From positions 868,001-932,000 of the forward strand of contig PQWQ01000013.1 in the NCBI GenBank assembly GCA_002943765.1: a stretch of 64,000 nucleotides of DNA. The letters are read 5' to 3'. Below, in pieces: positions 50,001 to 61,641 of the stretch. The notes under the pieces were generated by a model that saw nothing but the letters and a program-made list of their open reading frames with translations, was not told the origin of the DNA and ran no database searches. The position numbers were made by a program, and so were the translations under genes. How positions within the stretch are numbered: position 1 is the first letter of the stretch; each line of letters starts with the position of its first letter. The DNA is from Psoroptes ovis. Its lineage: Eukaryota > Arthropoda > Arachnida > Sarcoptiformes > Psoroptidae.

Positions 50001-50569
50001 TAACTGCCGATGATAACCACAAAATCAATACATTAGCAGATGAAAAATGCAAACTTGAATCATAATTTTCATTCAAATATTCTTCATTCCATTCAATCAC
50101 CGGTATTAACCATTTAACTTCAGTTGGCCAATAACGCAACAAACGTTTTGGATTTATGCATAATGATAATGAACGTATTATATCCAATGTCATATCAAAT
50201 ATGATTTCTTTCGGTTTGCTCAATTCTAAGACATTAATATAATTTTCCATCAAATATGGCACAATTTTCAATACATTACGCCATTCATGCTGTTGATTGT
50301 AGAAAATTTTTTGCAATTTTTCTTTATGTGATTCATGTTTCATCAGCCAATGTTGTAAATCAGTATTGATTTGATTATTAGAACTAATAATTTTTGCATT
50401 TTTAAATAATTCTTGAGCAAATTCAATACAAAATAATAGATCATTCAATACGAATTGTTTTTCTGTTGAGAAAAGATTGATGAAAAAGACATCAATAAAA
50501 AAGTATTAACTTTAATTCTGAACAATTACCTCTATTATTGTATAGACTTTGATCCAAAAGATGTGCCAT
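47053..50569 (-). CDS. TBCD: Tubulin-specific chaperone D
   Basis: Cofactor D captures beta-tubulin and, with cofactors C and E, assembles and disassembles the alpha/beta tubulin dimer. Exon 1 (50569-50530) encodes MAHLLDQSLYNNR. The rest, 1136 codons, is one exon (50462-47053), so the protein has about 1149 residues against about 1190 in human. It is a helical HEAT-type protein throughout. Family marks include LKIVPYLMEN, KTPFDLSRF, VRFSSAKYLSSICSRLP, HYWHGSCLALAEFVRRGLI, VAGANVRDAACYICWSMAR, CRRAASAVIQELAGR, and a TFCD C-terminal domain with RGFTFRLSLRKLLE. No frame breaks. It faces mannosidase II across 605 bases. Confidence 0.95.
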
Positions 50570-51174
50570 TTCACTGTCGTTGAATGCTGACAAAAATTTT
50601 TAAATTTTTGACATGTGTTTGTCAAATTAACGCAACAGATGATTGGGTGCTGAAAATTGCTGATACATTGCAAGTAATTCATAACATATTGAATGCTAAA
50701 TTCATACAATGCATATTTTTGTTTATCTCATTTTTTCTTGAATCATCTTTTCTGTTTTTTTAAATAGATGATATGATAATAATCATGGAAACGATTACGG
50801 TAAGTCTTAATTTATTTCCGTAGTGTTCATTCTATGTTGATCCCAAAAAAAAAAAAAAAAAAATGCTTATCATCATCATTAATTAGTTTCCCGTAGTTAC
50901 AAATTATTTCTTAATGATATTATTTATGAAATAATTGCAATGGTAATATGGATTAATTTTAATAATTATGAGCTGAATAAAAAATTTGAATTTGATTGTA
51001 AATGATTTATAATATTCTATTCAAAATAAAATTTTTTTCTATATTTCGATTTTTAGAATAGAATTTTACGCAAATGCTCAGATACATGAATATTGGCTTA
51101 ATTTTGCTGATTTTTTTCAATCGAAACACTGGTTTATTGTGATAAATTCAAAAGCAATATTCTCATGAAAAAAA
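50570..51174. promoter_or_regulatory. Divergent TBCD/mannosidase II intergenic region
   Basis: 605 bases between two divergent starts, with an 18-base poly(A) near 50847-50864. A short upstream frame (ATG at 51165, stop TGA at 51180-51182) overlaps the mannosidase start codon in another register and could lower its translation. No TATA box is convincing. Confidence 0.45.
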
Positions 51175-54100
51175 ATGTTTGAAAATGTTCCATCAAATGA
51201 TGTACATGTTTCATTAATATCTTCATCATCATCATCGACTAATCTTCAAACAAATCATACAGTTAAGAAATGGTTTTATAGACGTTTGCGAAAATTTATT
51301 CTATTACAAACAACAGCAGGAACAAAATGGCTTAATTATATATTGTTTTCATTTGTTATTTTGATTGTAATATTTTTCTTGTTTAGTTATTTTAATATTT
51401 TGATACAATTGTCAAATTCAGACACAACTTCTATTGATTCTTCACCGAAAAGAAAAGATTATATTGAATATATTGAAAATTTATCGCTTGAGCAAAATCC
51501 ATCCAAACAAACACGTGCTGCACAAATAAATGAATTATTACGAAAAATTGAAATAAATTTGAAAAATAATCGTGAAATATTGCAATCTATACGCAACGAT
51601 TTATTAACATCGATAAAATCGAATTTAACTAATGATGAATTGTTTGATTTTTTGTCTAATGAAAATATTTTTCAGCAAAAAGTCAACAATTGTCTATCGA
51701 CGAATGATGTGAATACCAATAATGATCCAGATATCGATTTGCATCAAATATATGAGCAGCTGCCATTTGATAATGTTGATGGTGGCGTTTGGAAGCAAGG
51801 ATGGCCATTAGAAGTTAATGAGACAAATTTCAAAAGGCCTAAACCGAAATTAAAAGTGTTCATTGTACCACATAGTCATAATGATCCTGGATGGATTAAA
51901 ACCTTTGATGTTTATTTCGCCAAACAAACAAAACATATTCTAACAAATGCTGTAGAATTTATGTCACAAAATCCGGATATGCGTTTCATATGGGCAGAAA
52001 CAAGTTATCTTTCGGCCTGGTGGGAGACGACAAACGATGCCCATCGTGAAATGTTACGTAAATTGATAATTGATAAACGTTTTGAAATCGTTACTGGAGG
52101 ATGGGTTATGAATGATGAAGCAAATACACATTATTGGTCAATGTTACTGCAAATGATAGAAGGTCATGAATGGCTGCAAGATAACATTGGCTATGAACAA
52201 ACTAATTGGCGTCCTAAACACGGTTGGGCAATCGATCCATTCGGAATGTCTCCAACAATGGCTTATTTATTAAAATTAATGGGATTTCGTGCAATGGTCA
52301 TACAACGTGTTCATTATTCAATCAAAAAATATTTATCTTATAATCATCAACTCGAGTTTCGTTGGAGACAATATTGGGAATCGGCAAACTTCATGAATGA
52401 TGATATTTTGTGTCATCTTCAGCCATTCTATTCATATGACATTCCACATACTTGTGGTCCAGATCCTAAAATTTGTTGTCAATTTGATTTCAAGCGTTTG
52501 TCAAAGCCAAAATGTCCATGGAAAATCAATCCACAGCCTATCACTGATTCGAATGTTGAAGAAAGGTAATATGATTTAAATTGATGCCATTTTCATTTAT
52601 TTATATAATTAAATATAGAGCAAAGACATTGTTAGATCAATACCGTAAGAAGTCATTATTGTATCGGACGAATTCTTTATTAGTACCACTTGGTGATGAT
52701 TTTCGTTATGATGATATCAAAGAATGGAGAAATCAATATGATAATTACCGCCGTATCATGCTATTTCTTAATTCAAGATCTGAATTCAATGTTGAGGTAA
52801 TGTTTTTGATACAAGTTTATTAAAAACTATAAATAAACTATTGTTTTTTTTTTTTTTTTTTTTGCAGATAAAATTTGCAACATTGAATGATTATTTTGAT
52901 TCACTTTTCAAATCTGAATATGATCAAAATCAACAAGCACATATGGACGAATTCCCATCTTTAGTTGGTGATTTTTTCACATATGCTGATCGTGATGATC
53001 ATTATTGGAGTGGTTATTATACATCCAAACCTTTTTATAAACGTTTTGAACGAATACTTGCTAGTCATTTAAGAGCTATTGAAATCCTTTTCTCTATCGG
53101 TAATATCCTCAATGAAAATGTTACCAGTAAAAACGATGATCAGGATCCCTTTAAACATTTGATTTATGATTTGAAATTTGCGAGACAAAATTTAGCATTA
53201 TTCCAACATCATGATGGTATCACTGGTACAGCTAAAGAAAGTGTTGTCGTTGATTATGCCAATCGAATGTTGAAATCATTAAAAATTTTAGAGACTATCG
53301 CAACATCATCATTATCAGCAATTGTCAATTATACGATTCCAGATTTAGAGTTTATGCACACGTTTCCTAATATTCAAACACCATTTCGCAAACATTCATT
53401 TCATTTAGATAAGAATACTCGAAAGTAATTATTAGTTTTGCAAATATTAGATTTATCGATTTTTACAATCATTTATTCATTTCAAAACAGATATTTTATA
53501 TTATACAACAGTCTTGGCTGGACAATCGATACTCAAGTATTTTGTTTTGATATTCATTGGACTAGTGATGATGATAATATGCCGGATTGGTGTTTATCAG
53601 CAACAAATGATGGTGATTCGATTAAAATGATACAAATCAATCCTCGATGGAGAGATTTGAATGCATCAAACGAGCCATTGGATAAAAGACGTGAAATTTG
53701 TTTTCAACCTAAACTCAAGCCAACTTCTTTGCAACAATATTGTTTTGGTCATTGTCAATGTTCACCAATTAATGGCCGTTCTTATAAACATCATGATAAA
53801 TATGAGAGCTTTATTACTTTATATAATTCACATCAAGATTCTATGATAGCCAAAAAACCATTCAATTATCACATATTATCACTTTTATCATCAGCTCCTA
53901 ATACGACTATTGAAAATGAATATATTCGTTTGATATTTGATTCGACTTCGATGAATGGTTTATTAAAATCTTGGAGTTATTTCGATTCTCAAACCAAAAT
54001 GTGGAACGAAATCGATGTGAAAATGCAGATCATGTCATATGGAACAAGAGCTGGCAAAAAAAATGTACAAAAATCTGGTGCCTATATATTTATACCTGAC

Positions 54101-55111
54101 AATAAAGACCCTGTACCTTTTGAATGGAAAGGTAAACCGAAAATTCGTTTAACGATTGGTAATCTTGAATCAAGATATGAATGGATGATCGATGAACCAT
54201 TTCCTGTTTATTTGCGTTTTAGTCTATATCGAAAAAGACCAACAGTTGAAATGCAGACTGAATTTCATATGAAAGGTGGTAATCGTGAACTATTAATTCG
54301 ATTCGAGTTGCCTCAAATAAAGAATGGAGATAAATTTTTCACTGATTTAAACGGTTTACAAATGATTGCCCGCAAACGTTATGATAAGATACCGATTCAG
54401 GGAAACGTCTATCCAATGACAACCATCGCATGGATCGAAGATGATAAACATCGATTCAGTGTGATTAGTGGGCAACCTTTAGGCGTAACAAGTTTACAAT
54501 CCTCTACGATGGAGATATTCATGGATCGTCGTTTGTTGCAAGATGATTTTCGCGGCCTGAATCAAGGTGTTTTAGATAACCGTCAAACATGTGAAATATT
54601 TCGTTTAATGATAGAACCAATAACAATGTCCATTAATTATTCAAATCCATTAATTAATAGTGGTATGATGTTCGAATCACAAACATTGTTGAATCCAATT
54701 ATTGGCTTAACAAGTAAACTCAATGACGATAAGCAGCAACTAATAAAAAATGATGATAAACAACTCGAATTATTGCAATCATCATTGCCATGTGATTTAC
54801 ATTTATTGAATTTACGTAGATCAACCGCTAAACATAAACAATTTAGCCTTTGGTTGCATCGCACTGCTTTATCTTGTGATTCTAAATGCCTTGATCAGCA
54901 AAAACAGCATAAACAACAAACGGAAACAATGAATTTAAATGATTATTTTTCCAAAGATATAATCCAACGTTTAATGCCAAATATTGAGATTGTGAATGGA
55001 ATGTCCATATGGTCAGATTTTACTGCTTCGAACGAAAATAATCAATTATTGAATCAATCATTAAATATTTTACCAATGCAAATTTCATCATATCGATTGT
55101 TCAAAACTTAA
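51175..55111 (+). CDS. MAN2A: Golgi alpha-mannosidase II (GH38)
   Basis: Removes two mannoses from GlcNAcMan5GlcNAc2 during N-glycan maturation in the Golgi. Four exons (51175-52565, 52619-52796, 52868-53424 and 53491-55111) give 1248 residues, typical of the family. The type II layout is clear: a Ser-rich cytosolic tail, a basic cluster [10 protein letters not shown], a membrane helix at about 53-76 and a stem. The GH38 domain begins [13 protein letters not shown], with zinc ligands H233 and D237. The nucleophile is D354 in WAIDPFG. Further marks are [43 protein letters not shown] and, late in the protein, [12 protein letters not shown] and [19 protein letters not shown]. After DPFG this protein has Met where I recall His in insect and mammalian enzymes. 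All introns are short and GT-AG. Confidence 0.96.
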
Positions 55112-55366
55112 TTTTACTCTTCTTTCGATATTTTGTCATTTTTCATCTCTTAATTTAAAACTACCCTAGTCTTAGTGATTTTTTTGTTACAAACAATCAA
55201 ATTATTTATATACAATGTTATAAATGACAAATTGTTTCGTTGATTTATATTGTTTGGTATTTTGTATGTTTTTACTTTTTGAAAAGAAAATATAATTTAT
55301 AATAATTAAAAATGTATATATCAATATTTATCATTTGCCTTTTTATTATGTGTGCTTTTTATATGA

Positions 55367-56101
55367 TCAAACCATGGTTGTTGAAGTCGAAAGAGCCGAT
55401 GATTTCTCTGATACTTGAGCGGTCGGCACATGCTGCCATGATGTACGTGAGGTATCACCTAGTGAATGATGTTTTGATTGATGTCTTGATTTATGTGGTT
55501 TGGAATGTGAATAATGATGATGTTTATGGCTATGATCATTGCTTGAGTAATGATCAATTTTATCATTATGTTTGTGACAATGTCGAATTCGTTTGGTCTT
55601 TTTTTGTCTATGAAAATTGATCGTACAATCATTTAATTGAAAAAATACCATGAAAATTATAAGAAATGATAATAATAAACCTAAATAATATGGTATCAAA
55701 TAGAGAACAGTTTTCCATCCAAACAATGCTGTGGATGATTCGATAAATAACCATCGAATTAATAATATAATAATTATAATTGAAATAAATATGTAGAGTT
55801 TATAAATCAAACATTCATTATAAAATGAATAAATAGTAGCTACTGATAAAAGACTGCCTAGAAAAAATAATGCAATCGATTTAGTTACTCCTGATGTTTG
55901 TTTATTGTTCGAATAAAGTGATAAAAAATCATCACCATACAATTGAAATCCTGAATATAATACGAAAATTGATGTCAAATATAGAAGATAACGCAATAGA
56001 TCAATATAATATAAACGATAACCAAATTTCATGGCAAAATTATCATCATTATGGAAATTATCATGATGATGATCGTGGCAATGCGAATGTTGTTTCACCA
56101 T
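55367..56101 (-). CDS. His-rich four-helix membrane protein, unrecognised
   Basis: Single-exon frame of 244 codons from an ATG at 56101. Both ends are His-rich. The N terminus carries HSHCHDHHHD within the first 13 residues. The C-terminal tail (from about residue 165) carries HCHKHNDKIDH, HSHKHHHYSH and more. Between them are four hydrophobic helices (about 34-52, 73-93, 98-120 and 131-154) with short loops. It is not a transporter family I recognise. The His clusters suggest binding of zinc or another metal, but this is inference from composition only. The tail ends in a Ser/Thr-rich stretch without a sorting motif that I know. It is tail to tail with mannosidase II, 255 bases apart. Confidence 0.65.
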   Translation of the reverse strand: MVKQHSHCHDHHHDNFHNDDNFAMKFGYRLYYIDLLRYLLYLTSIFVLYSGFQLYGDDFLSLYSNNKQTSGVTKSIALFFLGSLLSVATIYSFYNECLIYKLYIFISIIIIILLIRWLFIESSTALFGWKTVLYLIPYYLGLLLSFLIIFMVFFQLNDCTINFHRQKKTKRIRHCHKHNDKIDHYSSNDHSHKHHHYSHSKPHKSRHQSKHHSLGDTSRTSWQHVPTAQVSEKSSALSTSTTMV

Positions 56102-56554
56102 TTTAATTTATTGATTGATTGCGAAATTTTTTTTTTCTTAAATCACGAGTAAATATTGGATCAAAATTTATTTATACACATAAAATGTGATTAATTAATA
56201 TTTAATCAAATTTAAATTATTGTAATTTTTTTCTTATTTATTCAATTATGAAATTTTCCAAAACAACAAGATATGAAATTTAATATTGTTTATTCAGTTT
56301 CGTGATAGATCTCTCATTTAATGATAATTATTATTGTTTCACCTGAAATAAAAATTAATCATCAGTCCATATTATGTAATAATAAGTAGATTTTTAATAT
56401 AATTTTCACTATAATTTAATAATTGATAGTCAAAGATGTACACAACGAATGTTGTGCTTGTATGTTTTTGATTGATAATCATCAATTTGATATGTTGAAT
56501 CAATTTATACACGGGAATTATTCTGTTATAATTGTGTATGTGTGTGTATTAATT
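56102..56554. other. Spacer, nothing specific seen
   Basis: AT-rich. It contains the promoter side of the His-rich membrane protein gene and the 3' untranslated end of the T-box gene, with a TG-rich patch near 56536. Confidence 0.5.
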
Positions 56555-59500
56555 TTAAATATTATTATTATTCGATAAAGTACGATTAGATGAATTTGAT
56601 ATATCCGATATAGATGATGAAGATGATGGTGATGGCGGTGTATTTGGACATGAACGATTCTGTGTGATGTCATTTTTCATTTCTAATTTCGATGATGATG
56701 AAAGAGCCGGTTGTAATGGTAATGATGCTGATGGTGATGATATTTTTGGTGTTGTGGTCGTTTGATTAATGGTATCATTCGTGTAATTTGATGACTGAGA
56801 ATGTGTTGGTGATGTGATTGTTGCTGTTGTCATTGTTAATGTAGATGATGATGTTAAATTTGCTCCTGGAGATGAAATTGCTGCCGAAGGTAGCCGAAAG
56901 AATCGCGGAAATTGTGTATAAAATGCAGCAGCAGCAACAGCTGCAGCTGTTTGTGATTGTACACTTGTTGTTGTTGTCGGTGAACTTTCATTTGATGAAT
57001 TAGATAGTAATGGGCTTGAACAATTACTGTTATTATTGTTACTATTATTTACTGTCACATCTGTACATGAAAGATTTAATGCATCATGATTGTTGATGCT
57101 TTTGCTTTCATTGCCATTTGATTTATTATTGTTTGATTTCCCATTATTTGAATTATTCGATAATTTTGATGATTCGTTCGTCGCTTGAGTTGTTGGTATT
57201 GCGGTATCAGATTGCGAATGAGGATTAGTGATCGGTGATGGCTGTAATGAATTTTGACCAGAAATAAAATTTGGTGGAATATTTCCAAAATAAAAATTCG
57301 CCAGTGCCGGATTCATTGATATCATTGAGGATAAATCAGCTGCTGATCCTTGAATAATTGAATTTCATTTTGAATATTTATTAATTTTTTAAATGATTTT
57401 CAAACAACTCTACCTGGTAACATCGAAGATGGAAATGCAGCAGGATTTGGCGGTGAAATTGCCGTATTTGGTGAGCTATTTTGATTCGCATTTGTTGAGG
57501 AAGTTGTTGTTGGTGGTATTAATTGCGATGATGAAGGCGCTGATGTTGGTATTTGACCGTTCGGACCAAATTTCCAATTCGCTGATGAAGCGATTGCTGC
57601 TGCATGTGATGCCATCAATGCTAAAAAGTCTTGGCCACATGGTAATCTGCCTAATGCTGTTCAAAATTAATGCAATTAACTTAAATATTTTCAAATATTT
57701 CAAATTAATTTTACATACCAGCTGCATTAGCCAATGCTTGTTGATCGTGTGGTGAAAGATCGGCACCAAAAAATGCACGAAACGGTGAATGTCGAAATGC
57801 ATGTTCACGTAACAAGGTTTCAACTGATTCTCTGTTTAGAAAAAGAGAAAAATTGATCAAAATGAATCAAATAAAATCTTTCAATGAAAAAAAATTCTTA
57901 CATTTCATAACGCTCCAGATCGGTTAATCGACTTGAATCACGAAAACCTTTTGCAAATGGATTTGAATCAATTTTCAATTTTGTTATCTTGAGAAAAATA
58001 GGAGAAAAATTAATTTCAAATCGATTTTAAAATAATGATTCAAAATTACCAATTGATTTTGATATGCCGTTACAGCTGTAAAAACAGTTTCAGGAAAAAT
58101 ATATGTACGAAATTGTTCATTTTCTAAATTATTTATCACCAATTGACTACTATGATGTGTTAATTGATCTAAACGTAATTTAATCAAATGTATTCTTGGT
58201 TGATATTTATGCATTGAATTCAAAACGATCTGCATTTGTATATAAACCAGAAAGAAATAAATTTTTCACATAAAAAATAAATAACAAAAAATTGTAATTT
58301 GTAAAACTTACATGTCCATTTTTATCCATTTCATTATTGGTTAATTTAGTTTTTTCAAATGAAACAATTTGTTTTCGTAATTGTTCCCCGGTAAATGGTG
58401 AATCTGGATGTAAATACAATCGAATCGGTGATGGTGCATCAGCTTTACCGGCAACTAGCCATGAACTACGATGATATGCATAACGATAGCGCTTATTATC
58501 GACTGGTAATATATCCATCAAAACAGCATATCTTGCCATTGGATCGGTATTGTGAAATGATATTCGACATGTTGGAAACATTCTAATCCATTATTGAATT
58601 AATTTACGATTAAAATGAAAGAGAAAAAAAACAGAAAATTGAAATTGAGTTTGTTATCGAATTGAGAAAAGAAAATTTTCAAAAAATTTGAAAAATAAAT
58701 TGAATCATTTAACATTTAACCACCAAAAAGCAAAAGCCAAAAACCACTAAAAATTAAATTAAAGGGTATTTGTATTCGATGTATACATTATATGTGCTAT
58801 TGAATATTATCAATTTTTGATTCTTCAATCATAATCTATCATACAAAGTTCAGAAAAAACTAAATTATTCATTCACTGATTAGAATCAGAAAAATTGTTT
58901 CATCGTCGCTTAAATCATATTCATTCAAAAACATTTAAAATGGTGAAATGTCGCGTCTTCGCATTGATTGACGCCAAAGCCGATTAATTTTTTCTCAAAA
59001 ATTTTTTCTGTTGAAAATTTCACATTAAAGCTTCTGTTCTGTGTTCATGTTCAAGTTGTGTTGGTCGCGGTGATGAATAGTCAATTTTTAGTGCTCTGAC
59101 AAATTGTTCATTTCTTGCATGTCTAAATGTGAAACATAGAAAAACCATATAATTGCGATATATTTTTTTCTCCTCAAAGTGCAATTATAACTGATAAGAG
59201 TTATTATCATCAATACAATTACAGTGAAATTATAATAATAATAATAATGTCAATATCAATAATAATAAAATTAAATAAAGATGATGATAATGATAATGAT
59301 GTTGCTGGCTGATAAGACAGAATCAAGACACACGACAGATCTTAACTTGTCATTTATTTGTTTATTTTTGGTCGCCAAAAGTAAACGAAAAAACATTGAA
59401 GAAATTTGTAAATTTCCATCAACTGAAAACCATTTTGGAAATCAATTGATGATTGACCAATGCTTTCATTTCTTTGAATCATCATTTAGTTATGGTAATG

Positions 59501-61641
59501 ATGATAATAATTACTTAAAACAATTAATGACAATTGATAATAATATAAGTGTGTGTTTGTGTGTGTGTCCGCCGACAGGTATAATTACATTGATAATTTT
59601 TTGCTAAAAGATTTTGGTTTGTTTTTGGCTCTTAAATAAAAAATGAAGTTGTCGAACATTTAGGGAAATTTTTTGACTAAATTGAATTAACGAAACAGTT
59701 TTTTAGCTGATAATTTAAATAAAACAAATTTGTTTGGCGACATTTTGACGGCTTTTCAATTTTGCTGTTGATGATGATATGAAAATTTCAAGATTTCAAT
59801 TTTTAAGGTGAAAAATTGAAATCATTTTCTTAAGTTTTTGATTGGTGTTTGTGTTTGATGATTACTGATTATCCGAATTTGAATTTGAAATTGTTTTGGC
59901 TTTGGATTGGAATTAGACTGGACTTTTTGGCATTTTGGAGTGTTTGAGAATGATTCACTTGTGATTTATGAAAATTTTTCACTGAAAATAAACAAAAAAA
60001 TTAACATTGAAAATTCACTTACCTACGGCCAGTTTTAGTGATAATCATTTCGGTACCTAATTCATGAAATTTTTCCCACAATTCTTTTGTTTCTAATTTT
60101 GCATCAATTTTCATTAATTCTTCACAATTACAACGTGGTAAACATGCTGGATTTAATTCTGGTTTACTATTTGCTGAATTATTTTTCGATTCATTTGATG
60201 TTGATGAATTTTTACCACTTTTATGATGATGATTATAATTTGATTTTGTCGTTGTTGTTGATGATGATGATTCTTTATCACGATAATTATGTTGACTATT
60301 GTTGGATAGATATTTCGATGATTGTTCTTTATTGTTCGATTGTTGTTGATTATAATTTGAAATTGATCGATTACCATTATTATTACTATTATTTGCATTC
60401 GATTTTTTAGATGATGTTGTCGGTAATTGATGATTATCATAATCAATATTGTTTGATGTTATATTATTGTTATTATTTACATATGAAAATGCTGATTTGG
60501 AAAAATTTTTCAAATTTTTTGTCGATTGTACCGTGGATGTTAGTTGTGCTGATGATGGTGGTGGTGGAGGTGGCAACGGCGGTGGCAATGATGATGGTTG
60601 ATGTGTACCAGATGTTGTTGTTGTTGTTTGTGGCAAACTTGATGTTGGATTTAATTTGGCAAATTTAGCGAGATCAGCGAATGAATTATTAAAATCCATC
60701 ATATTCAAACGTTGCTGTAATGCTAAATTAGGATGAATTTGTGATAAATGTGTAGGCGGTAAAGTACCAGCACGAAATAGATTTAAATTAAAATTGGCTG
60801 GATTCAAAAATGTATTCATATCGGTCGATTTTAAACCAAACAGCGTTGCTGTTGGATCAAATGTTGGATATGTTGCAGCTAAATTTGGACTTATTGGTTG
60901 TTCATTTAATGGATCTGATTTACATGATATACATTCATCATCATGTATGCTTGAACTATTAGATTCAATATCGACAATAACATCATCAACATTTATTTCT
61001 TCATCATCATCATCAGTAATAACTTTATCATTATCTCCAATAATATCTCTACCAATAATAACATTATTATCATCATCATTATTATCGTCTACAACAAAAT
61101 GATCAGTAACAATATTATCATCATCAACATCATCGACATCATCAACATTAACATTATCATTATCATTATGATATTCATTATTAAAACGTTTTGTATATTT
61201 TGTTATTGATGATGATTTTAATGATTTAGTTGGCCGATATTTCTGATGTTGTTTTTGTTCATCAAGATGATGATCTAATAAACGTTTACGTTGTTGCAGT
61301 TGCTGATTATGATGATTATTCCAATCATTATTATGATTTTTCCCATTAAAAATTTGTGTATTAGTCTTTGCTTGATTACTATTATTACTAAATCTTATTG
61401 TATTACTAAAAGATTGACGTCGTTGATTTTCACCACCACCAATATTTAGTTCAGTATCCGTTTTATGATTATTGATTAACGAATCAATTGAAAAATGTTT
61501 AGCTTTTGCAGACATTTTTATTAATAATTTTAGTTGTTGTCGGTGATTATAATTGTAATTATTATTTGGATCAATTTGTTTCAATTGAAAATTCAATGAT
61601 TGTTGTCGTTGTTGATTATGATTACATATTTCAATTGTCAT
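56555..61641 (-). CDS. T-box transcription factor, TBX20/midline/H15 type
   Basis: Seven exons (61641-60023, 58582-58312, 58229-58050, 57987-57902, 57831-57719, 57656-57414 and 57348-56555) give 1101 residues. The T-box DNA-binding domain spans about 516-715, from [17 protein letters not shown] to [17 protein letters not shown]. Subfamily marks point to TBX20 rather than TBX2/omb: [70 protein letters not shown] and the downstream ESVETLL. Upstream, [16 protein letters not shown] resembles Drosophila midline. The orthologues act in heart and nervous system patterning. The N-terminal 500 residues are low complexity (His/Gln, then Asp-rich, then Pro, then Asn/Ser), much longer than in vertebrates. 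The C terminus is Ser/Asn/Thr-rich with one Ala run. Intron 1 is 1.44 kb. Confidence 0.93.
59020..59122 (-). other. Possible alternative terminal exon of the T-box gene
   Basis: Inside intron 1, on the same strand. A strong acceptor (pyrimidine-rich, ending CACATTTAG) is followed by one base and 33 codons of ordinary composition ([16 protein letters not shown] ... [10 protein letters not shown]), then TGA. It accepts the phase 2 donor of T-box exon 1 and would keep the junction Arg, giving a protein truncated just inside the T-box. It could also be the last exon of a nested gene. Confidence 0.35.

Noticed and set aside
51165..51182. Upstream ATG as the mannosidase II start
   Set aside because: It is out of frame and stops after five codons. 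The ATG at 51175 gives the full type II membrane protein.
59281..59607. 108-codon plus-strand frame in T-box intron 1
   Set aside because: It starts and ends in repeat-like DNA (ATGATG, TGTGTG), has no splice signals or motif and is antisense to the host gene. Too weak to list.
60087..60668. Plus-strand frames of 85-107 codons
   Set aside because: They are antisense shadows of T-box exon 1, caused by its low-complexity repeats.
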